From positions 1 to 6,389 of the forward strand of contig JAFTHJ010000180.1 of assembly GCA_017457465.1 (NCBI GenBank): a DNA stretch of 6,389 bases, given 5' to 3'. The stretch comes from Clostridia bacterium (GTDB taxonomy: Bacteria; Bacillota; Clostridia; Oscillospirales; CAG-272). Made by a program: the position numbers and the translations under genes. A model generated the notes under the pieces. The model searched no databases. It saw nothing but the letters and a program-made list of their open reading frames with translations, and was not told the origin of the DNA. Numbering within the stretch: position 1 is the stretch's first letter; each line of letters begins with the position of its first letter. Below, piece after piece: positions 1 to 5,942 of this stretch.

Positions 1-1
1 A

Positions 2-778
2 AACGAGCAGGCTGTTATTAACGGTGTAAATGCAGAGCTTGGTGCAACGGTAACGACTATCGCAGAGGCACGTGCAGTGCTTGAAGATAATCGTTATGCA
101 AGATTGCAGCATTTGATTGATACGAAATTTACAGATACTCAGATTCTCACTCTGCTCGATTGCTTTGAAAGACGTAATGATACAGATATTAGAAGTATGG
201 TTACTGACAACGCTGACGTACCGACAATATTTGAATATGTTTTGGCTATTCTTTGGTACAAGGTTAGTGAACGTCAAGGCAAAATATTAGACTATATGAA
301 ACTGTCGCTTGATGCAGATTTGCTTCCTAAGACACACGCTGCGGGCGGTGAAGCAGATATAGTTTACGAGTATGAGGCAACGGAACATTATCCCTCTCAT
401 ACCTTGTTGATTGAGGCAACACTTGCAGACAGCACCAATCAGCGTAGGATGGAAATGGAACCTGTATCAAGACACTTAGGACAGCATCTGATCCGCACAA
501 GAAATATGGATTCTTATTGCGTATTTGCTACTAACTTCTTGAATATCAATGTTATTTCCGACTTTAGAAGCAGAAAAACTACGCCGTACTACGATTCGCA
601 AGATTACACTCAGTATGTTGAGGGACTGAAGATTATTCCTTTGGAAACATCGGAGCTTAATAGAATTGTTCAAGTTAATAAAACTTATAAGGAACTATAT
701 CCGATTTTCGAGGAGGCGTTTAATTCGGCACTCCCACCTCATATGTGGTATGATAACTGTATAAAAAATTCGATTTAA
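2..778 (+). CDS. AlwI-family type II restriction endonuclease, C-terminal part (5' end outside window)
   Basis: The reading frame is open from base 2 to the TAA at 776-778 with no stop, so this is the last 258 codons of a longer gene. The GTG at 77 is an internal valine codon with no ribosome binding site. It resembles the RE_AlwI family (AlwI, PleI, MlyI, nicking enzyme N.BstNBI), which cut DNA outside a short asymmetric site. Counting from the codon at 77, E53 (in PTIFEYVLAILWY), D94 (GEADIVYEYE), E113 (LLIEATL) and E126 (NQRRMEMEPVSRHL) fit a PD-(D/E)XK-type centre. The 13-residue E113-E126 spacing matches my recollection of the catalytic pair in N.BspD6I. The C-terminal SYCVFATNFLNINVISDFR stretch reads like the closing strands and helix of the nuclease core. 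The catalytic half looks intact; the recognition region lies upstream, so the target site cannot be predicted. Methyltransferase genes are expected further upstream. The next gene starts 20 bases after the stop. Confidence 0.8.
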   Translation, partial: NEQAVINGVNAELGATVTTIAEARAVLEDNRYARLQHLIDTKFTDTQILTLLDCFERRNDTDIRSMVTDNADVPTIFEYVLAILWYKVSERQGKILDYMKLSLDADLLPKTHAAGGEADIVYEYEATEHYPSHTLLIEATLADSTNQRRMEMEPVSRHLGQHLIRTRNMDSYCVFATNFLNINVISDFRSRKTTPYYDSQDYTQYVEGLKIIPLETSELNRIVQVNKTYKELYPIFEEAFNSALPPHMWYDNCIKNSI

Positions 779-798
779 TTTGCAAAGCAGGTGATTAT

Positions 799-1491
799 AT
801 GTCAAAAGGATTAGTTTACATACTTACCAATCCTTGTCTTGATGGATGGGTAAAAATCGGTATGACTGAGCGTGACGACATCGAAAGAAGATTGCAGGAA
901 TTGAACTCTCCTACAAATATTCCTCTTTCCTATCGTTGTTATGCTGTTTATGAGGTAGAAACTCCTCTTGAAGTTGAAAGACGCATTCACAGTATTATTG
1001 ATAGAATTGATGATTCTTTGCACGCCAGAGAGCAGCTTGATAATGGCAGAATTAGAGAACGTGAATTTTTCAAAATATCTCCCGAAACTGCATACGGAAT
1101 TTTTAAGGATATTGCAAGTTTGCGTGGAGATACAGATAGCTTAAAGTTATACACACCTACTTTGGCACAAGCACAAGAGCAGGAATTGGCTGAAAGCAGA
1201 ACTAAGCGTTCAAGCAACAATTCGTTTGCATTATTAAACATTGAAGTAGGAGAAGAAATCACTTTCTTATATGATGATACCATTTCAGCCAAGGTGTTAA
1301 ACAATAAAAATCTTATTGAATATAAGGGTGAAAAATATTCTGTTACAAGATTGGCTTGTAAAATTCTTATCGAAAACTTCGGTTGGGCAGAAAACCTTCA
1401 CGTTAACGGTTGGAAATATTTTACCAAGAACGGTATAACTTTGAGTGATCTTAGAGCTGTTATTGAAAGTAGCTCTGACGACGAGGAATAA
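799..1491 (+). CDS. GIY-YIG nuclease family protein (T5orf172/MUG113-like) with C-terminal RAMA/DUF4357-like module
   Basis: This 230-residue protein starts at ATG 799 behind an AGGTG-like ribosome binding site (789-793), 20 bases after the restriction endonuclease, so the two probably share a transcript. Residues 5-95 carry the GIY-YIG nuclease signature in its T5orf172/MUG113 form: VYILTN, then VKIGMTE in place of classical GIY/YIG, the arginine helix ERRLQELNSPTNIP, E60 in LEVERRIHSII, and the REREFFKI element. The expected catalytic Tyr, Arg and Glu positions all appear present, so it is probably an active metal-dependent DNA nuclease. A charged, Gln/Ser-rich linker (about 120-145) leads to a C-terminal module (about 148-222) with VGEEITFLYDDTISAKV, a YKGEKYSVTRLA segment and VNGWKYFTKNGITLSDLR. 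That last NGW...G..L..LR pattern resembles the RAMA or DUF4357 domains that accompany restriction and modification proteins. Family level is secure; its role with the restriction enzyme is inference. Confidence 0.83.
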   Translation: MSKGLVYILTNPCLDGWVKIGMTERDDIERRLQELNSPTNIPLSYRCYAVYEVETPLEVERRIHSIIDRIDDSLHAREQLDNGRIREREFFKISPETAYGIFKDIASLRGDTDSLKLYTPTLAQAQEQELAESRTKRSSNNSFALLNIEVGEEITFLYDDTISAKVLNNKNLIEYKGEKYSVTRLACKILIENFGWAENLHVNGWKYFTKNGITLSDLRAVIESSSDDEE

Positions 1492-1550
1492 AATATATTT
1501 AATCAGACACTCCATATAGTTGTTATCAAGTATGAAAATATAGGAATAAT

Positions 1551-2000
1551 ATGAATATATACTATGTAACAAATAAAAAGCCTTTATCACATAATCAAAA
1601 AGGAAAAAATGAAAAATACAAAGAAGCATTTAGAAACGAATTTGCTACTTCTTATGCACATTTGTATACAGGGCTTCCTATAAAAGACAAAACATTGCAA
1701 TCTAATATTGTTTACATACACCAATTACGACAAGGTTGTATTCCAGATGTGGATAATTTGAGCAAGCCTATTGTAGATGCATTTACTGGTATAATGTACG
1801 AAGATGATAAACAGATAATTAGAAGATCTGCAAACATTATTGAATTAAAAGATTTCGATTTTGTTGCCGTTGATGCTACAAATATGCCCGCAGAAATACT
1901 TAATGCGTTTGAAGATTATTATGAAAACAAGGAAAACAATATTATATATTTTGAAGTTGGTGAGTTTGATGCTTCACAAATAAAAATAGGAGAGCTGTGA
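1551..2000 (+). CDS. RusA-family crossover junction endodeoxyribonuclease (Holliday junction resolvase)
   Basis: This 149-residue protein has the RusA core signature at residues 65-88: PDVDNLSKPIVDAF, then TGIMYEDDKQI. By comparison with E. coli RusA (Asp70, Asp72, Lys76, Asp91), the matching residues are D66, D68, K72 and D85/D86, so the Mg2+-binding site and the catalytic lysine are present. RusA enzymes are small dimeric nucleases that cut four-way DNA junctions and are common in prophages and mobile elements. ATG 1551 has AGGAA at 1542-1546, close but usable. The 59-base AT-rich gap from the GIY-YIG gene holds no convincing promoter, so read-through from upstream is likely. The C-terminal tail (about 112-149) is acidic and longer than in E. 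coli RusA (about 120 residues in total). The stop codon lies next to the start of the following gene, which implies translational coupling. AT-rich codon use matches its island neighbours and not the genes to the right. Confidence 0.9.
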   Translation: MNIYYVTNKKPLSHNQKGKNEKYKEAFRNEFATSYAHLYTGLPIKDKTLQSNIVYIHQLRQGCIPDVDNLSKPIVDAFTGIMYEDDKQIIRRSANIIELKDFDFVAVDATNMPAEILNAFEDYYENKENNIIYFEVGEFDASQIKIGEL

Positions 2001-2002
2001 TT

Positions 2003-2632
2003 ATGAGATTAGGAATGAATGAAATAAAAGACGGTATCTATCAAGCCGCTCTTAATAGAACAATGCGTCAACTTCATCGTGAGGGATTTCAAGTAAACCC
2101 CGATTATTATTTTGAAAATGCTCAACTCCATGTGGATTTGTTTGCGCATAACGAGGTAGAAAAACGCATTTACGAATTCAAATTTGGTAGAAATCGAATA
2201 CAACGAAATCAACTTTTTAGATTACAAGATTTTGCAAAACATATAGGAGCAAAGCTCTATGTGATTTATCTTGAAATGCCACAATCAAAAGAGATTATAT
2301 TCGATGGTATAGAAGGAATTCTTTACAAAAATTTAAGTGAATATCCTCCGCAGGAGATATGTGAGCTATCAACACATTTCTATATTAGAGAGGTTGATAA
2401 TGTAGACATTTCTTCTATTGATCTCAGCAATGAATTGGTGAATTTAAGTGGTAGTGCGAGGCTAATTGTAGAGTTACAATTTGGCTCACGTAGTGATCGA
2501 CGAAACGGTGATGGCTTTGAAGAAACTGTTGAATTTGACTTTACATTTAGATTAAAATTGGATGTTGCTGAACGCTCCATTATGCACTCATACTATAAGT
2601 TTGACACAAGTTGGTATTATGATGATAATTAA
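2003..2632 (+). CDS. uncharacterised protein with PD-(D/E)XK-like nuclease motif and beta-rich C-terminal domain
   Basis: I do not recognise this 209-residue protein at family level. ATG 2003 is preferred because AGGAG at 1989-1993 lies 9 bases before it; an alternative GTG at 1997 overlaps the RusA stop by 4 bases but is only 3 bases from that site. Residues 1-110 look like a restriction-endonuclease fold: an amphipathic helix (YQAALNRTMRQLHREGF), strand HVDLFAHN with D45, strand RIYEFKFG carrying E58-x-K60, then a basic/Gln helix (RNRIQRNQLFRLQDFAKHIG) and strand AKLYVIYLE. D45 followed 13 residues later by ExK is the usual PD-(D/E)XK arrangement. Residues about 127-192 alternate hydrophobic strands (VDNVDISSIDLSNELVNL, ARLIVELQFG, VEFDFTFRLKLDV), suggesting a beta-sandwich accessory domain. 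Tight coupling to the resolvase and position downstream of a restriction enzyme suggest a DNA-cutting defence or mobile-element role. It could also be a non-catalytic structural protein. Confidence 0.62.
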   Translation: MRLGMNEIKDGIYQAALNRTMRQLHREGFQVNPDYYFENAQLHVDLFAHNEVEKRIYEFKFGRNRIQRNQLFRLQDFAKHIGAKLYVIYLEMPQSKEIIFDGIEGILYKNLSEYPPQEICELSTHFYIREVDNVDISSIDLSNELVNLSGSARLIVELQFGSRSDRRNGDGFEETVEFDFTFRLKLDVAERSIMHSYYKFDTSWYYDDN

Positions 2633-2640
2633 AATTATTG

Positions 2641-2659
2641 TGGCAACATTATGGCAACA
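2641..2659 (+). repeat. two direct copies of TGGCAACA at 11-bp period
   Basis: TGGCAACA occurs at 2641-2648 and again at 2652-2659, giving an 11-base period, close to one helical turn. It begins 9 bases after the last island gene and just before the composition change. Short helically phased direct repeats of this kind resemble arm-type binding sites of tyrosine integrases near element ends, but no integrase gene is visible here. The repeat is seen directly; its role is inference. Confidence 0.35.
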
Positions 2660-2710
2660 AAAAATCTGATAGCCAATGGGTTATGGATAATACGAATAAC
2701 TAAAATAATC

Positions 2711-2746
2711 TTAGCTAAATTATCTAAACGAAATTGTTTAGGCTAA
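2711..2746. other. imperfect inverted repeat (bulged hairpin)
   Basis: CTAAAC (2724-2729) pairs with GTTTAG (2736-2741) around a 6-base loop, and outside it TTAGC (2711-2715) pairs with GCTAA (2742-2746), with an 8-base bulge on the left arm. It is not followed by a T run, so a terminator is unlikely. It lies in the transition zone between the AT-rich island and the right-hand genes. It could be a protein-binding site or a chance AT-rich structure. Confidence 0.25.
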
Positions 2747-2785
2747 GAAAGTTAGGAGCGAGTGGGAATAATATCAAATAAACAT

Positions 2786-2821
2786 AGCGGCAGGAATGCT
2801 AATGCTTCTTGCCGCTGTTTT
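2786..2821 (+). terminator. terminator-like hairpin before the radical SAM gene
   Basis: AGCGGCAGGAA (2786-2796) pairs with TTCTTGCCGCT (2806-2816), giving 11 pairs with one G-T wobble and a 9-base loop. After one G comes TTTT (2818-2821). The stem is GC-rich at its base, but the T tract is short, so it is a modest intrinsic terminator. It would end transcription from the nuclease genes. It lies only 24 bases before the next start codon, leaving no room for a promoter between them, so it could instead act as a leader hairpin or attenuator. Confidence 0.55.
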
Positions 2822-2844
2822 CATAGAATTCGGAAAGGAAAGTT

Positions 2845-3672
2845 ATGTATTCACGCGTTTACGTAGAGATAACAAACATCTGCAATATGAATTGCTCGTT
2901 TTGTCACGGGCATTCGCGTGAGCCGAGGAGAATGACGAGAGAGGAATTTTCGCTCGTGCTCGATAAGCTCACAGAGCATACGAATTACATATATTACCAC
3001 CTTATGGGTGAGCCGCTGACTCACCCCGAGCTGCCATCATTTTTGCAAATGGCGCGTGAGCGGGGATTTCGTTCTATCATAACGACCAACGGAACTCTGC
3101 TGGGTAAGCGCGGAGAGGAGCTTATTCGCTCGGGACTTCACAAGGTAAATCTGTCTCTGCACAGCTTTGAGTACGGCTCTGACGAGAACTTCGAAGCCTA
3201 CATAAAAAGCACGGCGGATTTTGCGGACGCCGCGACTGATGCGGGTGTGATAGTGGTATTCAGGCTTTGGAACAAAGGATATGACGACGGCAGAAACGAT
3301 AGGATACTTAAGATTTTGCGCTCCAGACTCGGAGGTGACTGGTTAGAAAACGCCAGAGGAATAAGGATACGCGACAGGCTCTATCTTGAGTGGGGAGAGC
3401 GCTTCGGGTGGCCCGACAGAGAGGCGCCTGTGCAGGGAGACGAGGTTTTCTGCTACGGTATGCGTGACCATTTCGGCATACTTTGCGACGGCTCGGTGGT
3501 TCCCTGCTGTCTTGACAGTGACGGAGTGATAACGCTTGGAAACATTTTTACCGACGATATCGGTGAGATACTCTCATCCGACCGCGCGACAGCCATAAAG
3601 CAGGGCTTTGAGCGGCGCCACGCCGCCGAGGAGCTATGCCGCAGATGCGCTTACGCGCAGAGATTTGTATAA
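2845..3672 (+). CDS. radical SAM protein with SPASM/twitch-type C-terminal cluster domain
   Basis: This 275-residue protein opens with the radical SAM motif CNMNCSFC (C13, C17, C20), which holds a [4Fe-4S] cluster used to split S-adenosylmethionine. HLMGEPLTHPEL (52-63) is the GGE-like SAM-contact motif, followed by IITTNGTLL (78-86) and VNLSLHSFE (101-109). The C-terminal part has the cysteines of a SPASM or twitch auxiliary cluster: FC (C203), ILCDGSVVPCC (C214, C221, C222), the LGNIFTDDIGEIL element (231-243), and LCRRC (C265, C268). Relatives modify peptides or proteins, including RiPP precursors, or act as anaerobic sulfatase-maturing-type enzymes; this short form carries no substrate-specific motif I recognise. 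ATG 2845 has AAAGGA at 2834-2839. The gene is monocistronic, bounded by a hairpin before it and a strong terminator after it. Composition is clearly richer in GC than the nuclease genes to the left. The substrate is unknown; a link to the PqqD-like gene downstream is possible but unsupported by operon structure. Confidence 0.9.
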   Translation: MYSRVYVEITNICNMNCSFCHGHSREPRRMTREEFSLVLDKLTEHTNYIYYHLMGEPLTHPELPSFLQMARERGFRSIITTNGTLLGKRGEELIRSGLHKVNLSLHSFEYGSDENFEAYIKSTADFADAATDAGVIVVFRLWNKGYDDGRNDRILKILRSRLGGDWLENARGIRIRDRLYLEWGERFGWPDREAPVQGDEVFCYGMRDHFGILCDGSVVPCCLDSDGVITLGNIFTDDIGEILSSDRATAIKQGFERRHAAEELCRRCAYAQRFV

Positions 3673-3679
3673 ATATAAT

Positions 3680-3725
3680 AAAAAACAAGCCCTACGCAAA
3701 TTGTGCGTAGGGCTTGGCTGTTTTT
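3680..3725. terminator. bidirectional intrinsic terminator
   Basis: CAAGCCCTACGCA (3686-3698) pairs perfectly with TGCGTAGGGCTTG (3704-3716), a 13-bp stem around a 5-base loop. On the minus strand the stem is followed directly by six T (A run at 3680-3685), an excellent terminator. On the plus strand TTTTT (3721-3725) follows after four extra bases. It ends the radical SAM gene from one side and served the minus-strand Sel1-type gene from the other. Confidence 0.88.
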
Positions 3726-3858
3726 ATAAATCAAGCAAAGCTTTTTTAGCCTTTTCATATCCTTGGTCTGCCGCCTTTTGCCACCATTCCGCTACTTGGG
3801 CTTGGTTCTTTGTTACACCGTTACCATAATAATAGCAGTTGTCAAGAGCAGAAGACCT
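3724..3858 (-). pseudogene. remnant of a Sel1-repeat protein (C-terminal 44 codons)
   Basis: Read on the minus strand, 44 codons ending in TAA (3724-3726) translate to a near-complete final Sel1-like repeat: a LDNCYYYGNGVTKN segment, then VAEWWQKAADQGYEKAKKAL. This matches the Sel1 pattern of a Tyr-containing helix, G.GV.K, then an EWW.KAA..G...A second helix. An in-frame stop at 3859-3861 lies directly upstream, there is no start codon and no ribosome binding site, so the gene has lost nearly all of its sequence. Sel1 proteins are solenoid scaffolds used in protein-protein contacts. The fragment ends just before the minus-strand terminator, as an intact gene would, which supports decay in place over random insertion. 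The OPT promoter now occupies the sequence upstream of it, so a deletion probably joined the fragment to the OPT leader. It is too short to be a functional protein. Confidence 0.72.
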
Positions 3859-3905
3859 TTATTTTTCTATCCCGCGCTTTGCCTTTTATTACTTGTCAAA
3901 AGCAC

Positions 3906-3934
3906 TTGAATTCTTTTGATATATGTGGTATAAT
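3906..3934 (+). promoter_or_regulatory. sigma-A-type promoter of the OPT-pqqD operon, extended -10
   Basis: TTGAAT (3906-3911) and a perfect TATAAT (3929-3934) are separated by 17 bases, and TGG before the -10 box gives the extended TGnTATAAT form. Transcription should begin near 3941, leaving a leader of about 75 bases before the OPT start codon. The leader contains only weak short hairpins and no riboswitch that I recognise. The strength of this promoter suggests constitutive housekeeping-type expression unless a repressor acts. Confidence 0.8.
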
Positions 3935-4016
3935 GAATAGAATTACAAATCTGGCGTGATGCGAAAAGTATCGCGTGAGCTCAAAAAACTGCCTTTGGCG
4001 GACAAGGAGAAAAATA

Positions 4017-5942
4017 ATGGACAACAAAAACAAAGAATTCAAGCCCTATATTCCCGCAGAAAAGATTACCCCCGAGTTTACTGTAACCTCGATAATTATG
4101 GGTGTTCTCCTCGCGATAATATTCGGCGCGGCAAACGCTTATCTCGGTCTGCGAGTGGGTATGACGGTATCGGCATCTATCCCCGCCGCGGTTATCGCAA
4201 TGGGCGTCATTCGAGTTATAATGAAGAAAAACTCGATACTTGAGAGCAACATAGTGCAGACTATCGGCTCTGCGGGTGAATCGCTCGCGGCTGGCGCTAT
4301 ATTCACTCTCCCAACCCTCTTTCTATGGGCATCAGAGGGACTTATGGAGAAGCCCAATCTGCTTGAAATAACGCTCATCGCGCTTCTCGGCGGTCTGCTC
4401 GGAGTATTCTTTATGGTACCACTCCGCAATGCGCTTATCGTCAAGGAGCACGGCACTCTTCCCTATCCCGAGGGCACGGCTTGTGCCGAGGTTCTTCTCG
4501 CGGGTGAAGAGGGCGGAGCCAACGCCTCTACCGTTTTCGCGGGTATGGGCTTTGCTGCGGCGTTCAAGTTTATAATCGACGGTATCAAGGCGGTACCGGG
4601 TGAGGTATCACTCAAAATCAAGGGCTTTTCGGGTGAGATAGGCACACAGATTTATCCCGCGGTAATGAGCGTCGGTTACATCTGCGGACCTCGCATATCC
4701 TCGTATATGTTTGCGGGTGGAGTCTTGAGTTGGCTCGTTCTCATTCCTCTTATAGTTCTTTTCGGCGGAAGCATCATTATGTACCCCGAAGCTACAAAGA
4801 CTATAGGTGAGCTCTTCGAATCGGGCGGAGCGAGTGCCATCTGGAGCTCCTATATCCGTTACATAGGCGCGGGTGCCCTTGCGGCAGGCGGAATTATCAG
4901 CCTTATCAAATCGCTTCCCCTCATTATCCGCACATTCGGCGGCGCTATGAAGGGTATGGCTTCCTCTACTACTATCGCCCCAGAGAGAACCTCGAAGGAC
5001 ATCAATATGAAGTTTGTTCTGGTTGCTATCGCAACGCTCACACTTGCGGTATGGCTTGTTCCCGCGGTTCCCGTATCTTTCCTCGGAGCTATTATCGTAG
5101 TAGTTTTCGGCTTCTTCTTCGCAACCGTCTCCTCTCGAATGGTCGGACTTGTGGGAAGCAGCAACAACCCCGTATCGGGAATGGCAATAGCGACTCTCCT
5201 TATCGCAACTCTCATCCTTAAATTCACAGGCTCGACAGGCGCCGCGGGAATGAAAGCGGCTATCGCTATCGGCTCGATAATCTGTATCGTAGCCGCAATA
5301 TCGGGAGACACCTCGCAGGACCTCAAGACGGGTTATATACTCGGCGCGACTCCCAAAAAGCAGCAGATAGGCGAGATAATCGGTGTTTGCGCGGCGGCTC
5401 TCGCTATCGGCGGAACACTCTATCTGCTTGACAGCGCGTGGGGCTTTGGCTCACAGGAGCTTGCGGCTCCACAGGCAACCCTTATGAAAATGATAGTCGA
5501 GGGTGTTATGAACGCCGAGCTTCCCTGGAATCTCGTATTCATTGGAGCGGCTATCGCCGTCGTCGTTGAGATTATCGGCATACCCGTTCTTCCCTTCGCC
5601 ATAGGAATCTATCTCCCCGTTCACCTCAATGCTTGTATTATGGTAGGCGGTCTTGTCCGTCTTGTGTTCGACAAGATGAAGTGTTCCGAGGATAAGAGGA
5701 AAAAGGCAACCGAGAACGGAATACTCTTCTGCTCGGGAATGATTGCGGGCGAGGGACTCGTTAGTATTCTGCTTGCAATCTTTGCGATATTCGGGCTCGA
5801 CAAGTTCATTGACCTCTCAGGCAAGCTTGGTCTGCCCCCCGTAGTCTCCTCGATAGGAAGCATCATAGTCTTTGGACTTATAATCCTCAGTCTCCTGAAA
5901 TTCTCTATCTGGAAAAAGAATAAAAAGGACGATATCAAATGA
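4017..5942 (+). CDS. OPT-family oligopeptide transporter
   Basis: This 641-residue multi-spanning membrane protein belongs to the OPT family (bacterial TIGR00733-type group), proton-coupled importers of oligopeptides or, in YSL relatives, metal-chelate complexes. Length is normal for the family. Recognisable conserved blocks, in order, are NAYLGLRVGMTVSASIPAA (40-58), NIVQTIGSAGESLAAGAIF (78-96), GTLPYPEGTACAEVLLAGEE (146-165), RYIGAGALAAGGI (281-293), SSNNPVSGM (381-389), GDTSQDLKTGYILGATPKKQ (430-449) and GIPVLPFAIGIYLPVHLN (521-538). Long hydrophobic stretches throughout suggest about 14-16 helices; the C-terminus ends in a lysine-rich cytoplasmic tail (WKKNKKDDIK). ATG 4017 is chosen because AAGGAG (4004-4009) lies 7 bases ahead and the conserved region begins soon after; a GTG at 3975 would add 14 unconserved residues with no ribosome binding site. 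It has its own promoter and is first in an operon with the PqqD-like gene. Peptide versus metal-chelate substrate cannot be settled from sequence. Confidence 0.95.
   Translation: MDNKNKEFKPYIPAEKITPEFTVTSIIMGVLLAIIFGAANAYLGLRVGMTVSASIPAAVIAMGVIRVIMKKNSILESNIVQTIGSAGESLAAGAIFTLPTLFLWASEGLMEKPNLLEITLIALLGGLLGVFFMVPLRNALIVKEHGTLPYPEGTACAEVLLAGEEGGANASTVFAGMGFAAAFKFIIDGIKAVPGEVSLKIKGFSGEIGTQIYPAVMSVGYICGPRISSYMFAGGVLSWLVLIPLIVLFGGSIIMYPEATKTIGELFESGGASAIWSSYIRYIGAGALAAGGIISLIKSLPLIIRTFGGAMKGMASSTTIAPERTSKDINMKFVLVAIATLTLAVWLVPAVPVSFLGAIIVVVFGFFFATVSSRMVGLVGSSNNPVSGMAIATLLIATLILKFTGSTGAAGMKAAIAIGSIICIVAAISGDTSQDLKTGYILGATPKKQQIGEIIGVCAAALAIGGTLYLLDSAWGFGSQELAAPQATLMKMIVEGVMNAELPWNLVFIGAAIAVVVEIIGIPVLPFAIGIYLPVHLNACIMVGGLVRLVFDKMKCSEDKRKKATENGILFCSGMIAGEGLVSILLAIFAIFGLDKFIDLSGKLGLPPVVSSIGSIIVFGLIILSLLKFSIWKKNKKDDIK

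Noticed and set aside
77..778. GTG at 77 as the true start of the restriction endonuclease
   Set aside because: The frame is open to the left edge, there is no ribosome binding site before 77, and the family is longer than 233 residues.
1297..1629. 110-residue minus-strand frame across the GIY-YIG/RusA gap
   Set aside because: It overlaps two well-supported plus-strand genes and looks like low-complexity Phe/Tyr/Ile-rich antisense of AT-rich DNA.
1997..2632. GTG at 1997 as start of the PD-(D/E)XK candidate
   Set aside because: Its distance to AGGAG (1989-1993) is only 3 bases, while ATG 2003 has a suitable 9-base spacing. It remains a possible alternative.
3608..3829. 73-residue plus-strand frame after the radical SAM gene
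   Set aside because: It is out of frame with the end of the radical SAM gene, crosses the terminator, and its second half is the antisense of the Sel1 remnant.
3933..3959. Eight-codon ATG frame as a possible precursor or leader peptide
   Set aside because: It begins inside the -10 box, upstream of the expected transcription start, so it would not be translated from this promoter.
3975..4016. N-terminal extension of the OPT protein from GTG 3975
   Set aside because: The 14 added residues are unlike OPT N-termini and lack a ribosome binding site, whereas ATG 4017 has AAGGAG at good spacing.
3956..4243. 95-residue plus-strand frame at the OPT start
   Set aside because: It lies mostly inside the OPT coding region in another frame and has no domain-like content.
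4859..5326. 155-residue minus-strand open frame inside the OPT gene
   Set aside because: It is antisense to conserved transporter blocks; its Ala/Ile/Pro/Thr-rich composition is what the complement of hydrophobic codons yields.
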